Source: a virus. Taken from it: 21,113 bases of DNA. The stretch is taken from positions 1 through 21,113 of IMG/VR virus record IMGVR_UViG_3300025030_001428; one strand, given 5' to 3'. This document shows, in pieces, positions 14,910-21,113 of the stretch (position 1 is its first letter; each line of letters begins with the position of its first letter). The translations under genes and the position numbers were made by a program. The notes below the pieces were generated by a model, which saw only the letters and a program-made list of their open reading frames with translations, was not told where the DNA came from and did not search any database.

Positions 14910-14910
14910 A

Positions 14911-15669
14911 TTATTTTCCTAGATATTCTATGTAATCTTTCTCTGCGATCCCTAGCTTCTTCGCTGCTATTTTCTGTTTATCAGTCAACACTACTTCTTT
15001 AGAGTTGGCTGACGAAGAAGGTATAGATCCTATCATTCCTGTATTGTTAGCTGAGGCTTCTACGATCCCCCTCAATCGGGCTTGTTCTTCACTATCACCT
15101 GATGTTGCTAACTTATACGCATTTTCAAAGTACATTGGGAGCCTGCTCAGTGGAACCTTTAGCATAAGATCATTTATGTTTTCGCCTGATCCATAAGGGT
15201 CTAACATCAGTTGAAGATGTCCTCCTACGGCATTTCTCAAGGCTTTTGCTTTTTCAGGTTCCAGACTTTTGATTCCGTATCTCTCTTCAAACCTATCTAT
15301 AATGTTGTCTCTTATAAATAGTTTTGACTCATCTGGAGCCACTTTGCCGTTTGAATCTCCCTTTTCAGGAGTCTCTACTTTCTTTTTGATTGCTTCAAAA
15401 AGTTCAGGGTCAGACTCTATTACTGTTCCTAATTGCTCCCACTTTTTAAGGTTCTCTGCTAGTGCTTCTCGTTCTTTTTTGGTATCTCCAAGTTCTTTTC
15501 CTTGTTCTCCTAGCTTTTTACTTAATTCTTGATAAGATTTCAGAATTTCTTCTGTTGACTTACCTTCGAATTTGTTTTCTTTGGGTGCTTGTCCTTCTAT
15601 AGGGGCTTCTTCTTTCGTGGATTTGTCCTCTTTGGGATCCTTTACTAGTTCTTCAACTGGGTCTGGCAT
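14911..15669 (-). CDS. Capsid scaffolding protein
   Basis: A 252-residue very polar protein with the form of a scaffold: an N-terminal Lys/Glu/Pro-rich disordered part, a helix with coiled-coil character from about 34 to 80 (FEGKSTEEILKSYQELS is a familiar scaffold-like segment), and a C-terminal region ending in LTDKQKIAAKKLGIAEKDY. No protease active site is visible, so it is a scaffold without a fused protease. The role is to guide capsid protein assembly into procapsids and then leave. A good SD (GAGG, 9 bases before ATG) supports the start. It lies directly before the decoration and capsid genes. Confidence 0.78.
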   Translation of the reverse strand: MPDPVEELVKDPKEDKSTKEEAPIEGQAPKENKFEGKSTEEILKSYQELSKKLGEQGKELGDTKKEREALAENLKKWEQLGTVIESDPELFEAIKKKVETPEKGDSNGKVAPDESKLFIRDNIIDRFEERYGIKSLEPEKAKALRNAVGGHLQLMLDPYGSGENINDLMLKVPLSRLPMYFENAYKLATSGDSEEQARLRGIVEASANNTGMIGSIPSSSANSKEVVLTDKQKIAAKKLGIAEKDYIEYLGK

Positions 15670-15706
15670 ACAGATTATCCTCAGTCTTAGTTATATCCTA
15701 GAAGCG

Positions 15707-15952
15707 TTAAACAGTCGAGGGCATTGACAGAGTAGACATTGACGGACAAAAGCTGCAGGGCTTTGTGGGATTTGTATGCTTTTGGTGTCTCCTTGCCATC
15801 TTATATTTCTCTGTCTTTCGGTATAAATCATAATAACCAGTATAAAGAGACCAAATATATTGGCGTGACCTATCAAAAATACGCCCAATATCAGCAAATG
15901 TCTTGCCTTGATTACGAAGACTATGTACTATTTCACGATTTACTTTGACCAT
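15707..15952 (-). CDS. Small helix-turn-helix protein
   Basis: An 81-residue basic protein. Residues about 6-40 read as a homeodomain-like HTH (REIVHSLRNQGKTFADIG then RIFDRSRQYIWSLYTGY), as in resolvase or transposase-type HTH units. The C-terminal part has basic residues and a lone CxxC (KPCSFC at 65-69), which could be the remnant of a zinc or HNH domain. The start overlaps the stop of the 33-aa gene by 1 base (TAATG), indicating coupling. A DNA-binding regulator placed in the head operon, or a decayed homing endonuclease, are both possible. Competing frames over the same DNA lack such features. Confidence 0.6.
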   Translation of the reverse strand: MVKVNREIVHSLRNQGKTFADIGRIFDRSRQYIWSLYTGYYDLYRKTEKYKMARRHQKHTNPTKPCSFCPSMSTLSMPSTV

Positions 15953-16053
15953 TATTTCTTTTTTCCTTTCATTTTAGCTGCTTTAGCAGCCTTATAACCA
16001 GCTTTTGTGTACGGAAAGTGTTTGACTTTCCCACCAACTTTAACTCTAGGCAT
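15952..16053 (-). CDS. 33-residue Lys-rich phage peptide
   Basis: A short ORF beginning with ATG at 16053 and ending with TAA at 15952. It encodes MPRVKVGGKVKHFPYTK followed by AGYKAAKAAKMKGKKK. Eleven of 33 residues are Lys, with one Arg and one His. An AAGGA lies about 12 bases upstream. It overlaps the preceding gene by 8 bases and the next by 1 base, so it fits the operon tightly, which supports it being real. Similar tiny KVGGK-FPYTK-G proteins are familiar from phage head regions; a nucleic acid-binding or head role is only a guess. Confidence 0.65.
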   Translation of the reverse strand: MPRVKVGGKVKHFPYTKAGYKAAKAAKMKGKKK

Positions 16054-16369
16054 CTTTTACCACTTCCTTTCGTTTCTCAATTTCATTTTCTCTTCTTTCG
16101 ATTTCTTCTGAAGCTGACATTATTATCCTCCCAAATTGTGTATACCCCCCAGCCCGACCTCTCGCATTAGCTTTTAAGACTGCCAAATCGGGGTCATTCT
16201 CTCTTATCCTAAAAACATAATTCTTCTCATAATCAACTAAAATCTTAGTTATTTCAACCAAAGTCTCAAAATCCTTATTATGGGCTATCCCTGAAAGGAA
16301 TTGAAGCTGTTTAATGCTTAATTTTGAAAGAATATCTCTTTCTACTGGTGAAAGTTTTTGTTCAGCCAT
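16046..16369 (-). CDS. Conserved-looking phage protein of unknown function
   Basis: A 107-residue helical, charged protein without a recognised domain. It begins MAEQKLSPVERDILSKLS and ends in a KR/E-rich helix (SEEIERRENEIEKRKEVVKDA). It starts 1 base after the portal stop and overlaps the Lys-rich peptide by 8 bases, so it is part of the packaging/head operon. The position after the portal is compatible with a head accessory protein, but no motif supports a specific role. Confidence 0.65.
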   Translation of the reverse strand: MAEQKLSPVERDILSKLSIKQLQFLSGIAHNKDFETLVEITKILVDYEKNYVFRIRENDPDLAVLKANARGRAGGYTQFGRIIMSASEEIERRENEIEKRKEVVKDA

Positions 16370-16370
16370 A

Positions 16371-18590
16371 TTATCTTGACCCTGTCCCCAAATTTAATGA
16401 AGGTATTATATTCCCTACTGTCGCTGATGGTTGAGCCATTCCGCCTGGCCTATTAGTAATTCCTGCTGACGCTGACGAAGCTGCTGGCTGGCCTGTTTCT
16501 TCTGGTACTGCCCCCTCTGGAGGCTGTCCGCCACTACCCTGAGCACGCCCAGTCTGAGCCATTATTTCTCCTACTACATGATCTGTAAAGATATTTGTCC
16601 GTGGATCTTCGGCTGGGAATTGTTTTTGAAATTCATCTGAGTTCATAAATTCCAAATGCACCCTCGTATGGGCAGGGGAGGCAAAAGGAGTTGGGGGAAC
16701 GGGTCTTCCTTGCATCATTTGTTTATTTTCAAGCCCCGCAAGCTCAATCATTTGTTCTAAGCGTTGTGATTGTTCGTCCTGAATGGCTTGGTCGGGTTTG
16801 AGAGCGTTTGGATCATAATCATAGAGCTGGGCGGTCTTGTCTCCGAGCTTAACTGGGTCATAAGAACCTGGAAAAGTTTGAGCAATCATAAATAATCGAT
16901 CAAAAAGTTCTAAGCCTTGTGTTCTCATTAAAGGTTTTGAGATTTCAAGGTTTGAAGAGGCATCAAATTTAATATCATACCCTCCACGAGCCATCGGAAG
17001 GTAATATTCAGGTCGTGCAAGGAAAAAATCCCTTCCTGGTTTAGTTTCGAGCTTAGGTTCGCCTGTTTTGGTATCAAAATTCATAGTTTCATTCTCTAAA
17101 GGTATAGTTCGAAAGTCCATTCGGAACATATCACGGCCTTTCTCAACTAAAAGACCTTGATTCTTGAGTTTTGCTATCTCCGCTTCATATGCTTGGGTTT
17201 GTCTATCGCCTATAATTTTCTCCATTTTAGGTTGGGGGTAGAATTGCAGAATATTTGACGTCCTAAGACGTGCTAAACGTATAAGAGATTCACGTTTCAT
17301 TAACCAAACCTTTAATCTAAGTCGTTTAAGGGTGGCTTCTTTAAGCATTGCGGCCTCAGTTGCGGTTCCTGCCTGTGGTAGAGCCTGGGCTCGGGGGTTA
17401 ATCCCAGTTGAGATGATACCGTCATCGCTTAAATGCTGGAGTTGGACTTCTACTGAGCGGGGAACATCCCCATATTCGACTGGCTTGGCTGAGTTTACAT
17501 CCCCAACTGGGATCATTCCGTGAGGTCGAGCCATCAAGTCTTCATCTGAGAACGCAAGACGGTCTGAAACGAGGAACATCTTATCTATATCTAAATGGGC
17601 TCGGTCAATCAACATCCGTCTCATGGTATCTGACTCATCTTGAATTGATTCCAAAAGCTCACATTCGCCTTTTCCATAGAATCTGTGAGTTCTTTTAATA
17701 TCGATCCACCTCACAAAAGGAAGTTGCTTATGCTTGTAGGGATTGGAGCCGTCAAATAGAAGGACATCGTTTGCAACGATTACAAGTCTGTCTCTTGGGC
17801 TTCTGGCCCAATACCACAAAACCTCGCATTCTTTGTCGGTATTTATTCCTTGAGGGGGTTGGTAAAACTCGTAGTAATTTGTATCTCCTCCAGCTTTCAC
17901 GTATTTAACATTCCCGAGTTTATTCCATGTATCATTATCAAAAAATAACTTAATGTCATCTACGTTTTGAATGTATCTCCTAATACAATCTCGGACAGCA
18001 AACGAACCAGTAAAACCTCTTGCCTTCTCATCTACATAAAAGTCTTGAAGTTTTACAATCTCCCCCATTACGTCATCATACTCGGCTACCGTTCGTTCAC
18101 TCTCTTTACCGTCTTTAGTGTCGGTGATTTTTTTCATGTCTTTTAAGTAATACTCTTGGGTGATGGCCGTCCCAAACATAAGGGCATCTTTAAGGGCCTC
18201 GTAGGTGAGCATGTCTGAGTCAGAAACCTCCCATGAATAGTCAAAAATTCTCTGCATAACCCTTGCTTTGGCTTCATCTTCCGTTCCACGAGGAAGGACT
18301 AAGGGACGCATGTTTTGTTCTGTAAGTTCCGATAGAGCGGTTTCAACTATCGAAAGCGAAAGAGGGACGGTGTGGCGTGACTGCCATTCTTCTTTCTGGG
18401 AGTCTTTAGCTTTCCAACCCATTCGCCCTTCATATTGTTTCTCCCACTTGTCAGCGTCCTTCATAGCATCCTGACGGTCAGGAGAGGATTCCATGTCAAA
18501 CTTTCGGTTATAGACAAACTTAATCGTCTCCCTCTCTGCTTCGGAAGGATTGTAATCGGTTCTTATTTTTGGTTCTTTAGGTTCTGGCAC
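16371..18590 (-). CDS. Phage portal protein
   Basis: A 739-residue protein forming the dodecameric ring at the head vertex through which DNA is packaged. The central stretch has the portal hallmarks: THRFYGKGECELLESIQDES at 301-320, followed by a helix with DTMRRMLIDRAHLD, then the GINPRAQALPQAGTATEA loop at 396-413. The length resembles large P22-type portals. The C-terminal tail beyond about residue 680 is Gly/Pro/Ala/Gln-rich and disordered. The start codon is GTG at 18590, since the first in-frame ATG would lose 32 residues. It is preceded by an extended -10 promoter, 15 bases downstream of the terminase gene. Confidence 0.88.
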   Translation of the reverse strand: MPEPKEPKIRTDYNPSEAERETIKFVYNRKFDMESSPDRQDAMKDADKWEKQYEGRMGWKAKDSQKEEWQSRHTVPLSLSIVETALSELTEQNMRPLVLPRGTEDEAKARVMQRIFDYSWEVSDSDMLTYEALKDALMFGTAITQEYYLKDMKKITDTKDGKESERTVAEYDDVMGEIVKLQDFYVDEKARGFTGSFAVRDCIRRYIQNVDDIKLFFDNDTWNKLGNVKYVKAGGDTNYYEFYQPPQGINTDKECEVLWYWARSPRDRLVIVANDVLLFDGSNPYKHKQLPFVRWIDIKRTHRFYGKGECELLESIQDESDTMRRMLIDRAHLDIDKMFLVSDRLAFSDEDLMARPHGMIPVGDVNSAKPVEYGDVPRSVEVQLQHLSDDGIISTGINPRAQALPQAGTATEAAMLKEATLKRLRLKVWLMKRESLIRLARLRTSNILQFYPQPKMEKIIGDRQTQAYEAEIAKLKNQGLLVEKGRDMFRMDFRTIPLENETMNFDTKTGEPKLETKPGRDFFLARPEYYLPMARGGYDIKFDASSNLEISKPLMRTQGLELFDRLFMIAQTFPGSYDPVKLGDKTAQLYDYDPNALKPDQAIQDEQSQRLEQMIELAGLENKQMMQGRPVPPTPFASPAHTRVHLEFMNSDEFQKQFPAEDPRTNIFTDHVVGEIMAQTGRAQGSGGQPPEGAVPEETGQPAASSASAGITNRPGGMAQPSATVGNIIPSLNLGTGSR

Positions 18591-18605
18591 AATTTAATTA
18601 TATCA
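18591..18605 (-). promoter_or_regulatory. Extended -10 promoter for the portal gene, predicted leaderless
   Basis: The minus strand carries TGA-TATAAT (a TGN extended -10; the TATAAT is 18602-18597) followed by exactly six bases and the GTG start at 18590. No -35 is recognisable at 15-18 bases, but an extended -10 can do without it. There is no SD before the GTG. The TGN bases fall at 18605-18603, just past the terminase stop codon at 18606. The same six-base spacing occurs at two other genes of this window. Confidence 0.5.
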
Positions 18606-20096
18606 TCAATATAAATACTTCGGTTTATAGTATCCAGTCTTCTTGCGGGGCGGGTGGATAAAGTCGAGAGCATAAGAAAAGGCATCAATCATGTCATCGT
18701 GCTGGTTACGGGGATACTCTTTAAGTTCTGCCTCAAAGTAGTAATTAAAGGGATTTTCCTTGTAATGAAAGACTTTCTTATTATAGTAGAGAGGCTGAAG
18801 CCCCTGAATCCGAAGGTCTTTAGATCGTTCATGAGGCTGGATTTCAGAAATAGGTAGGTATCTGTGGCGTTTATTCATTTCCTCCCTCAGAGAATAGGCT
18901 AGAGCCTTCTGATAGGCAACTGTCTCAAGGCCGATGTGATTAGGATGCCAAGTCTCAGCCATCTCAAAAATCTTTCCTATTAACTGTGCTGGCTGGACTC
19001 TTGCCCTCCAGATATCTAATATAAAGATATTTGACCATTCATCCACCCCGCAGACTATCATCGCTGTATAATCGGCTCCCTTTTCAAGTGAAATCGCAGG
19101 GTCAATAGTCATAATCTTTGTCAGATTCTTACCTCGGATATCTGTGGGATCGTAATACTTAAACCATTCTTGTTTGAATTTAGCATCCTCTTCTGGGACG
19201 GGATTATTTTGATATTGTGAGCTAAATTGGTACCAGCCTTCTTCCCGAAGTCGGGTCTGAAGTTCTTTTAGAGAGAACTTTTGAGGCCATAATGCCTGAA
19301 ACTCTTCTCCTGTTTCGATGTTCCCTTCAAAGGCTTTTAAGACCATCGTATCAAAAGACTGGCTTACGTTATTCTCAGGGTTTTGGATCCATCCGTATAA
19401 ATCTTCAACTGCCCAGCGTGTCCCAATGACGATCAACTGCCCCCCTGGTTCAAGAAGATCAAGAGTATCCTTGTAGCGGTCTATTACTTTTTTGATTTGT
19501 TCAGCGGATTGAGAATTGTCCCGATTGTGAGGGTCATCAATTATAATAAGGTCAGGATGGGAACCTACTAGATTACTTTCAATTCCTGTAGCCCAGACTG
19601 TCGGGCCTTTTATGTTTTGGTCTGTTCTCGATAACGTGATTCGGTCTGCTGACCATTCACCCGCACCCTGTGAGAGGTCGCCAAAAAGTCGGTGGATAGT
19701 TTCATTTTGCTGGAGATGTCTCTTAATCTCTGAAATAAAATCAACCGCAGTCTGCCAAGTAGCCGAAAGGATCAGGATTCGGATATTGGAATCGTTGATG
19801 ATTCGAAAGACCGAGTAGCCTATTGTCACAAGAGCACTCTTTAAATGATTACGGGGAATTAAGATAAGTTTTTTTTTATCCCTGCCATCGGTTACAAAAT
19901 GACACATCTCCTTGTGAAATGGGGCAAGTTTTACTTTTCCCTTCCCTTGTTCTATACCCAGGATATATTTATTAAAAATGTATAAATTAGATTTCCCTTT
20001 GTCTGAAAGGATTTTGTCCTGTAGCTGACGCTGCTTAATCAGCTCATCTGCTAACAGTTCTTTGTTTTCGTTGACTACAATGTTATCTAAATCCAT
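18606..20096 (-). CDS. terL: Terminase large subunit
   Basis: A 496-residue packaging motor ATPase-nuclease. The frame is open back to a TTG at 20129, but the ATG at 20096 gives a natural start (MDLDNIVVNENKELL) and only a 14-base overlap with the upstream gene. Numbered from this ATG: Walker A IPRNHLKS at 80-87 (an Arg-x-His-x-Lys-Ser variant of the terminase P-loop), Walker B LIIIDD at 183-188 and GTRW near 225-228. The nuclease domain has TIDPA at 330-334 (metal-binding Asp332), IGLETVAYQK with Glu391, and QHDDMIDA with Asp467/468 near the end. ATPase and RNase H-like nuclease parts are both complete. It lies before the portal as usual. Confidence 0.92.
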   Translation of the reverse strand: MDLDNIVVNENKELLADELIKQRQLQDKILSDKGKSNLYIFNKYILGIEQGKGKVKLAPFHKEMCHFVTDGRDKKKLILIPRNHLKSALVTIGYSVFRIINDSNIRILILSATWQTAVDFISEIKRHLQQNETIHRLFGDLSQGAGEWSADRITLSRTDQNIKGPTVWATGIESNLVGSHPDLIIIDDPHNRDNSQSAEQIKKVIDRYKDTLDLLEPGGQLIVIGTRWAVEDLYGWIQNPENNVSQSFDTMVLKAFEGNIETGEEFQALWPQKFSLKELQTRLREEGWYQFSSQYQNNPVPEEDAKFKQEWFKYYDPTDIRGKNLTKIMTIDPAISLEKGADYTAMIVCGVDEWSNIFILDIWRARVQPAQLIGKIFEMAETWHPNHIGLETVAYQKALAYSLREEMNKRHRYLPISEIQPHERSKDLRIQGLQPLYYNKKVFHYKENPFNYYFEAELKEYPRNQHDDMIDAFSYALDFIHPPRKKTGYYKPKYLY

Positions 20097-20565
20097 TTTG
20101 TACTTTAGGTTTGGCAAGAATATCGGCAAAATCTATCGCATCCATAACCTTGTCTTCAATAGCCCTCATATCAAACACAGGGACAAAAGAGGGCTCAATA
20201 CCCCTGGCATACCAGGAGTTTTTCGAATCCCTGACCCAAACTACTATCCCTTTCTTGGTTTGAGTTAGTTTTATAAGATACCCTTTAGGAAGTTTAATCC
20301 CTAAAAGCGTCACATTACCCCACCCTATAAGGCCTTGTTTGTATTCTTCGTCTGAGAATTTTCTTTTACGGGTAATTTCTTCTAACTGGTCAGATTTTTC
20401 TTTATCTTGTTTCTTATCGTCTTCCTTTTGGAGTTCTTGGGTGGCTTTAATTCCCCTATCTTCAGATTCATGACCCAGTTCTTTAATCCGTTCTTCCCAC
20501 TCAAATGCTTTTTTTAAGTTTTCTCTTTGCTTTTCTAAAATAGTCTTCTCAACCATATCAACCAT
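20083..20565 (-). CDS. Charged protein upstream of the terminase; small terminase candidate by position
   Basis: A 160-residue protein without a recognised domain. The first 75 residues are highly charged and helical, with coiled-coil character (KTILEKQRENLKKAFEWEER and a Lys/Glu/Asp/Gln-rich run at 43-70). The rest looks beta-alpha (GWGNVTLLGIKLPKGYLIKL, GIVVWVRDS). A small terminase subunit often sits here, but its usual HTH is not visible, so the assignment is positional only. The ATG at 20565 has no SD; a second ATG at 20556 is possible. A TATAAT lies 10 bases before the first ATG. Confidence 0.6.
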   Translation of the reverse strand: MVDMVEKTILEKQRENLKKAFEWEERIKELGHESEDRGIKATQELQKEDDKKQDKEKSDQLEEITRKRKFSDEEYKQGLIGWGNVTLLGIKLPKGYLIKLTQTKKGIVVWVRDSKNSWYARGIEPSFVPVFDMRAIEDKVMDAIDFADILAKPKVQNGFR

Positions 20566-20575
20566 GTCAATATCT

Positions 20576-20581
20576 ATTATA
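20576..20581 (-). promoter_or_regulatory. Possible -10 box upstream of the 160-residue protein
   Basis: A perfect TATAAT on the minus strand ends 10 bases before the ATG at 20565. No -35 matches at 15-18 bases, and the TG lies one base out of register for an extended -10. If used, the 5' leader would be only 3-4 bases. The remainder of the 102-base gap holds C/T and A runs with no gene. Confidence 0.3.
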
Positions 20582-20667
20582 CACTAGGATTTCCGACAGC
20601 CATACCCCCCTTTTTTAGAAAAATATATTCCGTATTTAAACACAGCCTACCCCTATTTTTTCTTAAT

Positions 20668-21045
20668 TTAAAGAGGGGGTCGGCCCCCTTTGTGTGAATT
20701 AACGGTTTCAATCCTATGACAGTTTGGGCAGAGAACCCTTACATTTCCAGGAATATAACCAAGCTCAGGTTTGATTCTATGCCTATCGCAGTAAGCCTTA
20801 TCCCAACCGCATTCTTCGCATTTCTTATTCGGAGTGTGCTTTAGAAGAAAAAAATTCTTTCTATTTGTTTCAGCGTCCAGCATATAAGGCATTCCATATT
20901 TGAGGCAGTGGTGCATATCACAAACGGTACTATACCGCTTCAGACCTTTGGTATTCTTTCCTCTATACCTTTGCAACCTATCACAGCCTTGAACCAAACA
21001 GATACCTCTAATCAATCCCTCCCCGTGCTTTCTCCATTTAGTCAT
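20668..21045 (-). CDS. HNH endonuclease near the terminase
   Basis: A 125-residue HNH nuclease. The frame stays open to a TTG at 21081, but the ATG at 21045 is preferred because a consensus promoter lies between the two; the TTG falls inside the -35 box. The N-terminal part has CLVQGCDRLQRY and VCDMHHCLKYGMPYM, a Cys/His set that may bind zinc. The HNH core is KKCEECGWDKAYCDRHRI, then GYIPGNVRVLCPNCHRIE, with Asp-Arg-His in place of the usual D-x-H-H, an Asn and the final His. HNH proteins beside the terminase are known to assist DNA cleavage during packaging in HK97-like phages; here this is inferred from location. A homing endonuclease is the alternative. Confidence 0.85.
   Translation of the reverse strand: MTKWRKHGEGLIRGICLVQGCDRLQRYRGKNTKGLKRYSTVCDMHHCLKYGMPYMLDAETNRKNFFLLKHTPNKKCEECGWDKAYCDRHRIKPELGYIPGNVRVLCPNCHRIETVNSHKGGRPPL
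20674..20689 (-). other. GC-rich hairpin at the 3' end of the HNH gene
   Basis: AGGGGG and CCCCCT form a 6-bp stem with a 4-base loop, inside the last codons of the HNH gene. On the minus strand it is followed by CTTTAAATT rather than a U-run, so it is at best a weak terminator or attenuator after the HNH gene. Confidence 0.25.
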
Positions 21046-21051
21046 ACCCCA

Positions 21052-21081
21052 ATTATAACACAAAAGAGGTACTATTGTCAA
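21052..21081 (-). promoter_or_regulatory. Consensus sigma-70-type promoter for the HNH gene, predicted leaderless
   Basis: The minus strand has a perfect TTGACA (21081-21076), an 18-base spacer and a perfect TATAAT (21057-21052). Six bases later is the ATG at 21045, so transcription starting 7 bases after the -10 would begin on the start codon itself. It is the strongest promoter in the window and also rules out the TTG start at 21081. Confidence 0.78.
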
Positions 21082-21092
21082 GAAAATATCAG

Positions 21093-21108
21093 CTGTATTT
21101 ATTTACAG
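21093..21108. repeat. Small palindrome upstream of the HNH promoter
   Basis: CTGTA-TTTATT-TACAG forms a 5-bp inverted repeat about 12 bases upstream of the -35 box. It could be a repressor or activator site, or part of a terminator of a gene outside the window. The arms are short, so chance is possible. Confidence 0.3.
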
Positions 21109-21113
21109 TCTTA

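Noticed and set aside
15691-15897. Minus-strand hydrophobic ORF overlapping the HTH gene
   Set aside because: It has no start signal and overlaps the HTH frame, which has a coupled TAATG start and a readable HTH.
20097-20129. TTG-initiated extension of the terminase large subunit
   Set aside because: It would overlap the upstream gene by 47 bases and has no SD; the ATG at 20096 gives a natural start with a 14-base overlap.
20674-20689. Rho-independent terminator after the HNH gene
   Set aside because: The GC-rich stem lies inside the coding sequence and no U-run follows; kept only as a low-confidence hairpin.
21046-21081. TTG-initiated extension of the HNH gene
   Set aside because: The start would lie within the -35 element of a perfect promoter, so the mRNA would not include it.

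Overview
The window is an A+T-rich piece of a tailed double-stranded DNA phage (Caudoviricetes) or of a prophage, with every credible gene on the minus strand, so transcription runs from high to low coordinates. The phage call rests on a large terminase, a portal, a scaffold-like protein and a Mu gpT-like major capsid protein in the usual order. No host gene, tRNA, integrase, CRISPR array or insertion sequence was seen. The host cannot be named from the sequence. Promoter layout suggests a bacterium that tolerates leaderless mRNAs, alongside genes with good Shine-Dalgarno (SD) sites.

Layout in transcriptional order. (1) Packaging, 21.1-16.0 kb: a small HNH endonuclease behind a consensus promoter, an unrecognised charged protein, the terminase large subunit, the portal, a 107-aa unknown and a 33-aa Lys-rich peptide. 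(2) Head, 16.0-13.4 kb: a small helix-turn-helix protein, scaffold, probable decoration protein and major capsid protein. (3) Virion-accessory genes, 13.3-11.7 kb: two adjacent paralogues with a short 'G-E-M-(F/Y)-Y-D...W-(I/V)-G' module and almost pure Ser/Thr tails, a protein with a textbook C2H2 zinc finger, and a small beta-rich protein. (4) Glycan cluster, 11.6 kb to the left edge: a GT4-type glycosyltransferase, a shortened UDP-sugar dehydrogenase, an HNH endonuclease, six GT2-type glycosyltransferases, an NAD-dependent epimerase/dehydratase, a C-methyltransferase, a DegT-family protein with His at the PLP-lysine position (a sugar 3-dehydrase signature), and two SAM methyltransferases, the last cut by the window edge. 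Almost all of these overlap their neighbours by a few bases, so they look like one translationally coupled operon.

Working model (inference): the cluster makes and attaches an unusual sugar or oligosaccharide, possibly 3-deoxy, C-methylated or oxidised. The Ser/Thr-rich tails just upstream are attractive acceptors on the virion. Host surface glycan or phage DNA are alternative targets.

A second theme is a repeated promoter geometry. At three genes (HNH, portal, first glycan gene) a -10 box is followed by exactly six bases and then the start codon, which predicts leaderless mRNAs. There is no gene-free stretch over 300 bases; the longest gaps are about 100 bases (20566-20667) and 87 bases (1071-1157).
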